A DNA stretch of 64,000 bases from Epiperipatus broadwayi (lineage: Eukaryota > Onychophora > Udeonychophora > Euonychophora > Peripatidae). Below the pieces are notes generated by a model, which saw only the letters and a program-made list of their open reading frames with translations, was not told the DNA's origin and did not search any database. Positions 37,500 through 49,829 of the stretch are shown here, piece after piece (position 1 is the stretch's first letter; every line of letters starts with the position of its first letter). The stretch spans positions 7,457,194 through 7,521,193 of the forward strand of contig JAQFVV010012420.1 in assembly GCA_028023455.1 (NCBI GenBank), given 5' to 3'. The translations under genes and the position numbers were made by a program.

Positions 37500-37812
37500 C
37501 GAATGTTGCTGACTCGAGCCATCTCATGCTTTGTAAGCTTGTCATCAGTGATCTTCATGTTATTTTAATAAATAGGAAGAAAGCACTTACTCCCTCGCTC
37601 ATCTTATATTGGAACACCAAAGGTTCATGGCTATGACCCAGCCTGGCTTTCCCTGTGTTCCACGTCTCCTTGATAGAGCAACACAAGCCGCCCTCCTACT
37701 TAAATCACCGACAAGCCATTATCTTTCATATTCATTTTTATGGCTCATAAGACGTCAGTACCGTTTACTTCTCAGTTCCAGTAAAGCCCGCTCTCATGCT
37801 CGTAAATCATGA
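37500..37812. other. Local GC-richer island with a 67-codon frame
   Basis: Less A+T-rich than the surroundings. A plus-strand frame (37609-37812, ending ARSHARKS) and an alternative minus-strand reading with CSIKETWNTGKARLGHSHEP both look weakly protein-like. Neither was recognised. It could be an old LTR or a coding relic. Confidence 0.25.
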
Positions 37813-38299
37813 TGAATTGATTTTATTAAAGTCGAACAAATTCATATTCATTTGTCATTAAATAAGTTCTTTAGTAAAGATTAAAGTCATGCCCTAAATA
37901 TTTATCATGCGTTTCATGAATTGATTTACAAATGTGAAAAAAATCTCACATTCTTTCTTTTAGAATTAGAATAATAATTTCTGTCAAAGCCAAATGTCTT
38001 TATCTACCTTTATTTACCTGTTGGGGATAGACGCGTATAATCCTTCTATAATATTGCGTAATAATTATTGGCATATAATAACGACTGCCATTCTTATTGT
38101 AAATTATCAATTCCATTTAAAGACTAGAGGTAATCTATATAATCTTAATCATAAAAGTTGAACAAAATATTTATTATTATTAAACATTTTATTAACACAT
38201 TTGGTTTTTGACTTTCTTTACTATTCAATAATTATTTTAATATTGATGCTCACTGTCTGTATTGGCAACCCGAACATATATGTATGAATTGACTCATAA

Positions 38300-38620
38300 A
38301 TATCCGTAGTTATTTTATAGTTATTAGTAGGGTCAGATCAGGGGTCTCAGAGATCATCATCATCCATTGAACTAGTTTCTTGGCGCATAGTCATGTACCG
38401 TCGACATATGTCATCCATTGATTTGATCTGATCTCGTGAGTTGGGTTTGAATTCAGTTTGGTTCAACTGAGTTTGAATCTGACTTTGAGATTGGATCACG
38501 TTGTTGGATGGGATCATTCAACCAGTACAGTATGCCTGTATGGATATGTGTTGGGTATGAATGTGCAAATACAGAAAGAGGCTGAGGGAAGAGATTTATT
38601 ATAGTGAAAAATAAATTTAA
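38300..38620. other. Local GC-richer segment, unrecognised
   Basis: Contains GATC-rich phrases (GATCAGGGGTCTCAGAGATC, TGATCTGATCTCG) and GTTTGAATTCAG / GTTTGAATCTGA near-repeats. No coding or RNA feature was recognised. Confidence 0.25.
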
Positions 38621-39429
38621 GGTTAAGCTTAATGGGGATTAAGATGAATGAGGATTATAATTAGGAACAGATCTGTCTTTAGATGTTCCTATCTTTATAA
38701 TTTAAGTAATTTTTATCTACCTACTTCTCGATTATTTTTAAAATTGTATACATAAAATTTATGTTATATATTATGCGTGTATGTGCGTGCTTCGAGTGTT
38801 TGTGAAATTTTCCATGATCTGGAATATCTATACCTACAAAATGTGTCAACATCCATATATCATATTATATGCTATTAACAGTCGAGGTTAAATTCATTTG
38901 GGGGAAACAGGGGAAGATTATATTTGTTGTTACTATTAAATGTAACTAATTTATTGATTTTTATGTATATTTTTTAATGTCTATTAATAAAATTCAATTC
39001 TCTGATTAAAGCAAGTTTATAGTTTTCTTAAGGTTGATTTTTTTTTTTGCGAAAAAATAGCTTAATCATCATCATAACTAGTAGATTCCAATCATAAAAC
39101 GTAGTTTAAAAATGTGATAGTGTAACAAATAACTAGAGATAGGAAGCTACATAATATAACTTAAAAGAGACCATGCATATTAATCTATTGTTATTGGAGT
39201 ATCCATTAAAGGTAGTTATATTATATATTGATATATGCCAGAGCCTTATTTGTAAATTCCAAATTAATAATAGACACGATATATGTTAGTTATGATGTTA
39301 GTTATAAAATCGTGGATCGAAGAGTCATTTATTAAACTAAGGATAGATAGACTAAATGGCTGTATAAATAATGTTTGTCCTTTTTGTTTATTTATTGTTT
39401 GTGAGCTGATCCAGCAGTGAATCATAGAG

Positions 39430-39535
39430 ACTAATGGTGTTAAGTGATTAAATATGATCTATAAAGACTTATGATGTTGAGTGATTAAATATGATTTATA
39501 AAGACTTGTGATGTTGAGTGATTAAATATAATGTG
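39430..39535. repeat. 37-bp tandem repeat, three units
   Basis: The phrase AGTGATTAAATATGA or AGTGATTAAATATAA recurs at 39443, 39480 and 39517, with ATAAAGACTTATGATGTTG between units. Confidence 0.85.
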
Positions 39536-39879
39536 ATCTATTGTATATACATCTATCCATTTGTCTTGGGCAATTCCAGTACAAGAATTTATTTATTCTC
39601 CCTTGAACTCACTGGATCACATTTACCAGTGGAGAGCTGATCTACACATTAAATAGCTAGTCAACTGTGGACCAATGATGATCACATACTGGTGACCACC
39701 ACTACAAAATTTCCCCTCAACTTGATCTCAACCACATTTGAGAAAATAAAAGTATGCATTTTGTTCAACATTAATTTTAAACTATTCTGGTATGAGAATT
39801 TGTCAGAGAGTTTGTATAAGAATTTGTCTGCAGGACCATGGGATGAGTATGATGATTTACCATCACCACAGGTGCAACC

Positions 39880-40210
39880 TATATACTGTTATAGATGTTA
39901 AAACTACATACTATTATAAATGGAAATCCAACATACTATTATAAATGCCTCAATTACTCGGACTTGATACATACCATTATAAATGACATGCCAACTAAGA
40001 CCAGAGATATACTATCTACTTGAGATTGGATGTGGGCATGATAGAGAGGTAGTCAGAAAAGGAAATGGATACTTACCGTTATAAGTAGTGTACCAACTTG
40101 GGCTAGATAAACAATATTATAAATGTCATACTAACTCGGGCTAGATAAATACTGTTATAAATAGTGTACCAACTCAGGTTCAAACTACATCCCATTATAA
40201 TATATATTGT
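39880..40210. repeat. Degenerate repeat around ATTATAAATG / CCAACTCGG
   Basis: Units of about 35-50 bases share a TACNATTATAAATG core followed by CCAACT-GGGCTAGA. At least eight diverged units can be followed. The 69-codon frame just before it (39692-39901) runs into the array and is unrecognised. Confidence 0.6.
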
Positions 40211-41019
40211 ACCACCCACCTTCTTTTATTTGTCAATGAAGAGATGGAAACATCTATTTTCTTTTAGATCTATTTATTCGATCCCTTTCATTTAGTTCCT
40301 ATTTACTATCTTTGAAGGCTTACAATCTTTCAGGTAGATAATAATACCAATGGTAGCAAGCTACCAATAATATTAACTCTCTGCTACTAAATTATAACAC
40401 TGGCCATCCAAGCACTTTATTTATTTTATGGAAAAAACCTTTAGGCACCAGTTAATTACAAAGGTAACTAACATGCTTGCTCAACCAGCTATGAATTTAG
40501 TACCTGAGCTTCCAGCTAGCTCATTGGACTTTAGCTATTATCAATTCTCCACCTATACTATGAATAATTCTCAATATTTATATCACAAATATTTGACCAA
40601 TAAAATATTTATGCATTATTAATTCTATGGCATAAATCCCTCCCTTACTTTCAACCTTACTTAACAATAATTAAAATATTTATTCCAGCTTTCCTTAATT
40701 GTTCATTCTTGCCTTATAATAAATGCATACACACATTATGTTAAAGTATACATTTAATATGTTCAAGTTACACACATAATAATAAATAAAATAAAACATA
40801 TTTAATTATATAATGCACACACATAAGTAACGAGGTCTTTGATTTAAAAGTCTTATTACGCAAACTAAGCTAATGCATGTAGATACATCATAAATAGTTC
40901 TATATTTGGTTAAATTTAAATTATAGTTCTTGAAATGTTTAATATTTGAAGACAAAATGAATGTTTACCTAGGATTTGAACACATGAATAAGGCAATGTA
41001 GCTTCTGTTGGTTCTCCTG

Positions 41020-41660
41020 ATTCCAACCAGTTAGGATGTATAGGAATTTACTTGCAGATCTTAGCATGGACATTCCAATGATTTTAGGAATTTACTTTTG
41101 GATCTTAGCATGGACATTCTAATGATTTCCAGTTTTACATGAACATGATTTCTTCCTCAAACTAACTGCTGATGTTATTGCAGAGAGGTTCAAGCCGGCC
41201 ACATGATCCGATGGGTTCAGCAACGCATTCTAGATTATAGGATATTTGTTCATTCTGAGATATTTTAATATATTTAGATCAATTTTGGTGAATTCTGAAT
41301 AATTAATAAGTTTGAATGATTTTTATTTTATGAATGCCTGAATGATCTAACAATACAAAATCTCCCTTTTATAACTAATGTTCCTTATCTGATGATCGAT
41401 CAAGCAATCTGATGCAATCCTATTGGTCCTTCATTCCTTTTATTTAAGATTTCAAACTTCATTCTAGTCCTTCCATTGGTTGTTTTATTTCAATCAAACA
41501 GTAGTACTTAGTCCCTTTGTTTGTTAATTATTTCCATTGTTTTGATTTTAAGTTTTCAGTTCTTTTATTTGAATTGCATTAGCTTTCTATTTTATTATTA
41601 AAAAATTATTTTCTTTTAATTAATTTTTTTGGACACCCACATTCCCTATTACAAGACAAA
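41020..41660 (-). mobile_element. Possible solo LTR, weak
   Basis: Minus strand from about 41660 starts TGTAATAGGGAATG, carries a TATAAAAGGG box at 41373-41364, and continues through a GC-richer segment containing a 44-bp tandem duplication to about 41020, just before TGGTTGGAATCAGGAG, which could be a primer-binding site. No second copy and no target duplication were identified, so the LTR reading is tentative. Confidence 0.3.
41041..41128. repeat. 44-bp tandem duplication
   Basis: TAGGAATTTACTT then GATCTTAGCATGGACATTC occurs at 41041 and again at 41085, with a few substitutions. Confidence 0.9.
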
Positions 41661-44600
41661 AAAAAGGAGAGATTTATTTTATTAATTTAAAACTAACAAT
41701 GCTAATAGTTTTTCCTTTAAATTTTCTTTATTACCGAAATCTTTTCCCCTCCCCTTTCTTTTGTTCTTTTCCTTTTCTCAAACTTTCATGAAAATCTTTC
41801 TGAAATTTAAACTAACTTTTAAAAAATAAGATTTTTTAAAATTTTCTTTCAATGAAATTCACTCTCATTAACTACTAGAAATATGTAACGACCTACATCG
41901 GTACAATATAGTGAGATAGTAACTTTTGTACCTCAATCCATAATGTATTTTATAAGTGTAATTGTTGGTAAAATATAAATCCAATTCAGCTTTTTCTTTC
42001 ATAATATTATATGTGGTTGTATTATATACTCATACTTGATAATAGTCTGCATATACAATTGATTTTTAGTCAATTTTATTTTTGTTTTAAAAAAATAGAC
42101 TTTTTTTTCAACTCAATTTACTTTTAATAAATTTGTTTAAAATCTATGTTATGAGAACAGCAGTTAATAATAATCTATAATTTTTTTGCCCATTATTTCA
42201 TACTTTTTCTATTTTGTGTTAAACCTTGTTTTTGGTTTTAAAAATGTTGGATTTCAATTAATAATATTTGAAGTGTCATCTATAAATAAGAAGATTTATT
42301 AAATTAAAAAAAAAATATTAACTGAATGAAAATAATTACTGGTTTGTCTAATTAAAGAATTATGTAAACAGGTAAATACTGGTTTTATCAATTAAAATAA
42401 TTTGGTAAATGAGCAGACTTGTTAATTAAGAGAAGTGAATGATATAAAAAAACCAGCTCATAAATATTCTGGTCATTCTGATTCTAATTGCCATTGAGAC
42501 TGTTTCTTCTTGCCTGCTCTCTAAACCTTTGCCATTAGACATGTTATTAATCATGTACAGCAAGAACTGGGAAATGTAGTATGTAGCCCATAGCGAATAA
42601 ATGTCCAACTTTGCTTGCTAAAATTGAATCAACAATGTGCTAATTATCTTAAAGTATGTTAAAATAGATGCTCTTCTCAACCTTAAAAGAAAAATTTCAT
42701 GACAACTACAAAATTTAAAAAAATGGTAAATGACAAGACTTTACATGGAAACTACTAAGAAGCTCCATTTACACGTGTATATGTAAAATTCAACTTTTCC
42801 AAAAAATAATATTCTCTTCACTGTCTTTTCCTTTGGATTTAAGATAACTTTTTATTTATGAACTATTTAATATGATATGTACTTATATTACCAAAAAGTC
42901 AATGATAGTTGTAATTTAAGTTATATAACTTCATGTATTTATCTGTTTTACAAAACTAGTTTTTAATATTAATGTTATACCACCTTATCTTACTTAGTGT
43001 ATCTGATATAGTATAGCAGATTTAGTATAGAGAGAAAAAACAATTTGTTTTTTAGTTGTTGTTTTTTTCCATTGTAGAGTTTAAATTAATGTTGCCTTTA
43101 ATGGAAAGTTTTTAAAAAAATAGAAAACTTTTATTATTATTTTAATTTTATATTCAATAAATAAAATTCCATATCTCTCTGAACATTTTCAAAATCATTA
43201 ATATATGTTTGTGTTTAACTCTGTGTGCATGTGACTATAAATCATTTGTTAAACTTCATTTCATTTGTTAGCAGGTTTGTGTTTACTTTTGTTTGTGTCA
43301 CATACATTTGAAATTAAAGAAAATAGTGTATATATACATATACATTGCATACAATGATCCCCTGGGTATTATCCACCACACATAAATTTATTATATGTTT
43401 TTCCTCCCTCTTGATTTACATCATTATTATTTCCATTTTATGTATTCACAGATGATTCTGTTTTGCTTTGTATAGACATTTTCCTCATAAATTTTATTTT
43501 TTCTCTCTTTTACTCCAAATGATAAAGATGCCTGTTTGTGTTGTTCCATTTTAAAGTGGTTTGGTATCAAATGCACAGTATATAAATATAATTTTGAAAT
43601 GATCTATGTGTGAATATTTATAGTGGATTTAAGATAATTTATTGTTTATTGTATGTTTAAAGTAAAATTGAAATATATCTGTATGTCATATCTTGAGATG
43701 ATCCAGGATTATTATGTACATTTTTGTTAAAGACAATGCTTAAAAGCTACCAAGTGTAGAATGCACTCCATGCTAACATGAATAGAGTTTATTACCATTC
43801 AAATCATTTGTATTGGCCTTGATATATTTGAATTATTGTATGTGATTCCTGATATCTATATAAACTATTGTATTTGAACTCTGATATATCTGAACTCTAT
43901 TGTAATAAGATTGTATTATATTATGATGTGTTATATGGTTATTAAATTTTGTTTTGTTTATTGTTAGATTTCTGTCAGCCTTTTGTTTACTACTGTCTGC
44001 TCTGCGAATTGATATTTGCCAAGAGTCTCTGCTTCCCATGGTCTAAAAACAATTTTAAATGTCTGGGTAATGATACAGCTATGGTATAGTTGGTATCCTC
44101 AACAGTAATCTTTCATTTTCTAGGTTACAAATCTAATATCACATTCTGGTAATAGATACTAGTGTGTCTGCTAGTCAATATATATATATATATATATATA
44201 TATCTGTTGATTGATTGGTGAATGAATATTTGCCTGATGGTATCACAACTACTACGCTTATGTGAAATAAGTAATTCTGCTATTAAATAAAAAATGCTGG
44301 GAAAAAATCAACATGAGAGCTCTTAATATAGAGATATAGTATATATTTTGTGATAAAGATTCCCATCCAGCTGCAGAAACAATCAAAAATGCCGATGCAT
44401 AATTAGACTTTAACTAGTTTAATGTCTTTGATGCCATACTGAATTTTTGAAAAACTGACCTGACTTGAGTCACAATTTTCACAATAACTTTAGTTTTCAT
44501 AATGTTAGAGCAAAAAGCCTTACATTGATAGAAACTAAAAAAATTAAGGGGAACAATAAAGCTAAAATAAATAATGATTACCATTAAAAAAGAAAGGAAC

Positions 44601-45179
44601 AAAAAGAAATTTCAACATCCAAAATAATTATTATTTTATTGTTTGTTCATAATTTCTAATTTATGATTAATTTAATTTAGATTACATATTTATTGATAAC
44701 TTATTTGTATTACTCACAAATTTTTCATTAAAATCATATATAATACTTCTTACCTGAGATAATCCAAAGCTTCAGAACTTAGGAAGTAGTAGGATAAAAA
44801 TTCTTCATTTTTTTTTGCACCTCAGAAGTTGAAAAATCTCAAGGCATCTGGAAGAAAAAAACATCCTCCCTAATAAAAGTTTGAAAAAAAAATTAAAATT
44901 CTACCAGAATGTAAAAATAATGGAGGGAGTGAGATATTATTTCTTACCACTATAAATACAATAAAAAAGTTTAATGTCGTATAATTTGAAATTCTAAATA
45001 ATATCATCATGGTACACATATATTATATTATTAAACTGGTGTATATGTATGCATCGTGCATATTCATCTGCTAAATAGTTATAAAAGCTCAATAGTCTGA
45101 TAATCAAGATGCACTACAAATTTGAGTTCTAAATTTTTCATTATTTGCTCAAAATTATTTTGATTTTAGACTAGATATA
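41661..45179. other. AT-rich stretch, simple repeats only
   Basis: Contains a (TA)n run at 44179-44203. Frames near 42426, 43833 and 44414 on the minus strand were read and not recognised as proteins. Confidence 0.45.
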
Positions 45180-45616
45180 CCAGCCCTGGCTGCAGAAAGG
45201 AGTTTTGCTATTAACTGAAAGAAGACCCTTTGTTTCCTCTTGGAGGCCTTAAAGGAACCGAACAGAGCAAATTTCTAATGTCCACTTCATACATTCTTGT
45301 CATTGCAGTTGTTATTACTATGTGATTATTCATATAGTATATGAGCATGGATAGGCTGCTCACCAACATGCATTAGGCAGCATTGTGAGTTTATTGTCTT
45401 TTTACCTCCGAGTTTAAGAATATTTTTTCCAATATATACAATCATGACAGTCAAAAATAAATTATGGCCCTTATTCCCAGGAGGCTGTAAAGTCACCAAC
45501 CAAGGCAGCAGTTGGTGGCCGAAGGTAGAGGGTGCTAAGAATCCCCTGATTTGCAGATTCAGGCTGCCATTTGATGACGACTTTTTATTTACGTACTTAC
45601 AACTGCAGATCACTTT

Positions 45617-46557
45617 CAAGTGAAGGAAGATTGCAAGAGTTAGAAGAAGAACTGTGTTATATTAAATGGGACATTATTAGCCTTTGTGAAGTTAGAAGAA
45701 AAGGTGAAAAAACAATTAATTTAAAAAGTGGACATATACTCTACTAAAAAGGCACACATATTGGAAATACAAGTGAAGTAGGATTCATTATAAATAAAAA
45801 ATGAAAGAATAACATTGTGGAGATTGATGGTGCATCGGACAGAGTGGCAAGATTAGGTTTACAACTTAAAACCAGATACCAAATTCAGATAATTCAGGTT
45901 TATGCCCCAACAAGTTCTCATAGTGATGAAGTAATAGACGATTTTTATATGGATGTACAAAAGGCTTTTGATCAGAGTAAACAACATTTTAAAATTGTTA
46001 TGGGAGACTTTAATGCTAGAATTGGTAAACAAATGAAAGATGAAAATGCTGTAGGTAATTTTGGTTATGGTAATAGAAATGAGAGAGGACATAGACTTGT
46101 GGAGTTTGCAGAAAAAGAAAAACGATGTTTTATGAATTCTTTTTTTGAAAAAAATGTTAAAAGGAAATGGACATGGAAGCATCCAATTGAAGTTACAGCA
46201 GAATTGGATTATATTTTGACTAACAGAAAATACATATTTCAAGATTGTAATATTTTTAATAAATTTAACACAGGAAGTGATCATCAATTAGTAAGATGTA
46301 AGATACATGTTAATGCAAAACTAAAGAGACAAAAATTGTTAAGAAAAACAATATTTAGAGTTGATATTCCTAATCTTCAGAAACATTCTAATGAATTTAA
46401 ATTAGAACTTACAAATTGGTTTCAAGTATTAGTAGATTTTGAACATGATTCAGATTTGAATGACATTAATAGGAAAATAACTGATATACTTTTAAAAACT
46501 GCAACAAAGATAGCTGGTAGAAAAAAGCAGCAATTGACCAATAAAATTTTCTACTGA
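45617..46557 (+). pseudogene. AP-endonuclease domain of the plus-strand RTE copy
   Basis: The domain begins with RLQELEEELCYIKWDII then SLCEVRRKGE, where the glutamate is the first metal ligand. After two stops the frame 45817-46557 is open for 246 codons: SDRVARLGLQ, IIQVYAPTSSHSDE, MGDFNARIGKQ (the D and N of the active site), ERGHRLVEFA, RKWTWKHPIE, LDYILTNRK and GSDHQLVRCK, whose aspartate-histidine pair is the catalytic end. Such domains nick the target DNA for target-primed reverse transcription. All recognised catalytic residues are present, but the stops upstream and after residue 246 separate it from the polymerase. Confidence 0.85.
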
Positions 46558-47730
46558 GACTAGAGAATTTATGAAGAAAAGAAGGAATATAAGGATATAC
46601 AACAATGATGCATTAAAAAAATTGAATATCTCGAATTTTGTAAAATAGTGCGGAAAAGAATTGAAAATGATATAAGAAAGTATAATTGTGAACTAGCAAG
46701 GAAAGTTGTAGAAGAGAATAAAAGTCTAAAGAGTGTAAAACAACATTTTGGTATTGGTAGGAAATGTATATCTGCAATAAGAAAAAAGATGGCATTATTA
46801 CTAACAAGAGAGATGACATCCTGAAATGTGTAAAAGGCTTTTATCAAGAATTATATAGTAATAAAGAACAAGTGCCTCCTATGCCTATTATATCTTCCGA
46901 ATTGCCCAGAATTTTGAATGAGGAAATGAGACATACAATTAAATTTATGAAGAAAGGGAAGGATCCAGGTAATGATGGAATTATAATTGATATATTAAAA
47001 GAATCAGGTGAAGAAAAAAAATTAGCAAAGTTATATACCAAATGTCTAAGTGATAAAGATGTACCAGATGATTGGAAGAATGCAGTATTAATATTAATAT
47101 TTTAAAAAGGTGATAAAGAAAGTATTAGAAATTGCAGACCTATCAGTTTTTTATCAGTTTTATACAAAAATTTTACTAAGATAAATTACAATTAGTCTAC
47201 AGAAAACACTGTATTTCCACCAACCAAGAGAACAAGCTGGATTTAAAAGTGGTTTTAGTACAGTAGATCATATCCAGGTATTGAGAGAAGTTATAGAAAG
47301 GACAGATGAATATGAGTTGCCATTATGCTTAGAATTTGTAGATTATGAAAAGGCATTTGATTCTATAAACATTTCTTCAGTGATTAAAGCATTGGATCAT
47401 CAAGATGTAAATCCAGAGTATTGTCATATTTTAAAGAATATGTAAAAAAATGCAACAGCAACAATTAGATTACATACTGATAGTAGGAAAATCAACATTG
47501 AAAAGGGTGTAAGACAGGGTGACTCCATATCTCCAAAACTTTTTACAGCTGTGCTGCAAGAAGTATTTTGTGGATTAAAATGGGAAGCTAAAGGAGTGGA
47601 AGTAAATGGAGATTATTTAAGTCATTTAGATTTTGCAGATGATGTAGTTGTTTTTGCAAATAATGCTTTAGAACTACAAGAAATGTTGCAGGAGTTATCA
47701 GATGAAAGTAGGACTAAAGATAAATGTTAA
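46558..47730 (+). pseudogene. Linker and reverse transcriptase of the plus-strand RTE copy
   Basis: After the linker (TREFMKKRRNI, frameshifted), the frame 46764-47105 reads KKDGIITNKRDDILKC, MRHTIKFMKKGKDPGNDG and LAKLYTKCL..VPDDWKNA, the first fingers motifs. Further segments follow with shifts: NCRPISFLSVLYK near 47130, PREQAGFKSGFSTVDHIQ near 47225, DYEKAFDSINISS near 47345 (motif A aspartate), GVRQGDSISPKLFTAVLQ near 47510 (motif B), LDFADDVVVFAN near 47630 (motif C, both catalytic aspartates kept). A stop after ILKNM (47443) and the stop at 47104 break the chain. Confidence 0.85.
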
Positions 47731-47767
47731 AAAGACTAAAGTAATGTTTAATAGATTTTCTTAAAAT

Positions 47768-48439
47768 ATGAAAATAAAGATTTATTATGATGAGTTAGAA
47801 GAAGTTAACAGTTACAGATACCTTGGTCAGATTATTAATACAGATGGAAACATAATGGATGAAATTAATCATAGAATTGAACTTGTTTGGAGTGCTTTTG
47901 GTAGAAATAACTTGATACTAAAAGGAAATATGTCTATGTGTTTGAAAAGGAAGGTTTTTAATAAATGTGTTTTGCCAGTTCTTACTTATGGATCTGAGAC
48001 TTGGACACTTAATAGAAGAGCAATACAAAGACTTTAAACCACTCAAAGAAGTATGGAGAGATGCATGTTGGGAGTAACAAGAAGAGATCGAAAACGCAAT
48101 GTATGGGTAAGAGAACAAACAGGTGTTACTGACCTCATTGAAAAAATTAAAAGTCTGAAGTGTAGTTGGGCTGGACATATTGCTAGAAGAGATGATAATA
48201 GATGGACAATTGAAATTTTGAACTGTATTCCAAGAGATTGTAAAAGACCCAGAAAGCGACCACATGTGAGATGGATGGATGAAATAAGAAAGTGTGCAGG
48301 GGTGATGTGGAGAAGAGAAGCTAAAAATAGGAAAAGATGGATTGAACTTGGACCTTCATCCTGCAGTGGATTGATAATGGTAGATGATGATGATGGTGAT
48401 GATACCAACCCTGTTAATAACATCATCATACTGATTTAG
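47768..48439 (+). pseudogene. C-terminal domain of the plus-strand RTE copy
   Basis: The frame 47768-48037 contains EVNSYRYLGQIINTDG, LKRKVFNKCVLPVLTYGSE and TWTLNRRAIQRL; after a single stop the frame 48053-48439 continues MERCMLGVTRRDRKRNVWVR, CSWAGHIARRDDNRWTIE, KRPRKRPHVRWMDEIRKCAG and RWIELGPSS. This tail is characteristic of RTE-type proteins of invertebrates, often misannotated in genomes. One stop (48036-48038) separates the halves, otherwise this is the best preserved part. Confidence 0.85.
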
Positions 48440-48520
48440 AATATGAAAAAATTTATCATTTCAAGAGGCAGTCAAAGATTACTAAAAATGTTCTGAAGCA
48501 TATATTTATAAAAAAAATAT

Positions 48521-49524
48521 TTATATTCTACTTCTTTCAAAACAAGATATGTCTTCCAGAGAAGCATACTTGTTCATATTATCTAATATAAATACGAAAA
48601 ATATTAAATATTTAAGATTATTCAATATTATTAATAAAAGATAAATCATTCCAGATACTACAGCATGAGTACCAAGGCATAGATGAGCATTTGAATTTGT
48701 TTTTTTTGCCTGCATACATTTCCATGTGATACACATAACCATTGTGACTATCGATACACACACCACTTGAAACCTCTCTTTACTGTCTTTGATGTGATAG
48801 CTTCATCTCTTGCTAAATCTCTGTGCATCTGGTATGCAGCTTTGAAATTAATATTGCATTTTTCTAACACTGGTCTAATTTTATATATACGGTCAAAATC
48901 TCTACTTTCCTTACTTGGCATTGTTTTGTTATTATTAAAATGTAAACAACTTAAAATTTTGGTAAAACGTTTATAAGATATTACATTTGCAAAATAACGA
49001 TTCCTCAAACTAGAATCAGAATTCCAAATGTCCTTCAATTGGAAGACAGATGTTTTGCATGAAATTTCCAATATCATCCCCAAAAAGGCAGACAATTTTT
49101 GATTAGTTACATTTTCCCAATTTTACATATGTTTGTCTTTAGTAGCATATTTATTCATTTCCTCAACTATTTTTGCAAACATTTTTTTATCGAACAATAA
49201 ATGAAAACAGTCTAAAATTGAAAACTCTCCTGTAATAGAGAACTTCAAACCTGGAGTCTTCGTAAAATTTTCCACATTTACCTATTCTGCAATTACATTC
49301 GGAGGCATATTATTATTACTGGATAAAGGGCCTGGTCTACCGCTAACTTTTGCAAGTACATTTTTATTTTTTCTTTGCTTTTTGTTTGGTAATGATGTTT
49401 CTTCTTCCAATGTCAAGCTAAAAGATTCTTCGCTGAATGTAACACTATCCTCAGAGTCACATGGCCTAGAAATTGCAAACGCATATGAACTGGTAGAATC
49501 TGTTTCTGAATTCATTTCTGCCAT
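48521..49524 (-). pseudogene. piggyBac-like transposase relic
   Basis: One minus-strand frame from 49524 carries an acidic N-terminus (CDSEDSVTFSEE), a basic patch KKQRKNKN, then after a stop (49282-49284) ENFTKTPGLKFSI, FAKIVEEMNKYATKDKHM, another stop, NWENVTNQKLSAFLGMIL, VFQLKDIWNSDSSLRNRYF, SYKRFTKILSCLHFNNN and FDRIYKIRPVLEKCN, then RDEAITSKTVKRGFK. This matches the order of the piggyBac (DDE_Tnp_1_7) domain: F..IV.E.N.YA, FLGM, YW.....L, F..IL..LHF, D...KIRP, and KP.K.GFK. About ten residues are deleted between DEA and KRGFK. A frame-shifted tail (48766-48521; MYAGKK-like and YASLEDI) follows. The later catalytic region is not recognisable. Terminal repeats and TTAA targets were not found. 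Confidence 0.75.
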
Positions 49525-49829
49525 TTGTTTTTTCTATGTACTATTTTTTCCATACAATTTAATAAATTGAGCAAAAAAAAATAATAAATGAATTAATTTA
49601 TAAAAAAAATTAATAAAAAAATTCATCTTTTGTCCGAGAAAAATATGGCATATATCTATTGAAAGAGACAAAACACAGAGACTGATGGTATAGCTGTATG
49701 CATAGTCCACTCAGTTTTCCTGCACTTTAAAAAAGAAAACAAAATTTCAACAAATCATCGATTACTGCTGAGTCCCCACTCTAAATGTGTTTTAAGGTGC
49801 TCGATGCTATCATAATCTATTAATCCCTT

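Larger units (their letters stand above)
45180..48440 (+). mobile_element. RTE-type non-LTR retrotransposon, longest copy
   Basis: Collinear endonuclease, linker, reverse transcriptase and C-terminal domain on the plus strand, ending in GTGGATTGATAATG and a GATGATGATGATGGTGATGAT tail. It matches the minus-strand copy at 13519-16112 over that whole length and extends further 5'. The part before about 45617 is locally GC-richer and may be the 5' untranslated region; its exact start is not defined. Stops near 45748, 45804, 46557, 47104, 47443, 47729 and 48037 and several frame changes make it inactive. The two copies let a family consensus be started. Confidence 0.85.

Noticed and set aside
45859-46287. 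142-codon minus-strand frame
   Set aside because: Antisense shadow of the RTE endonuclease; the plus-strand reading has the conserved motifs.
48043-48429. 128-codon minus-strand frame
   Set aside because: Antisense shadow of the RTE C-terminal domain.
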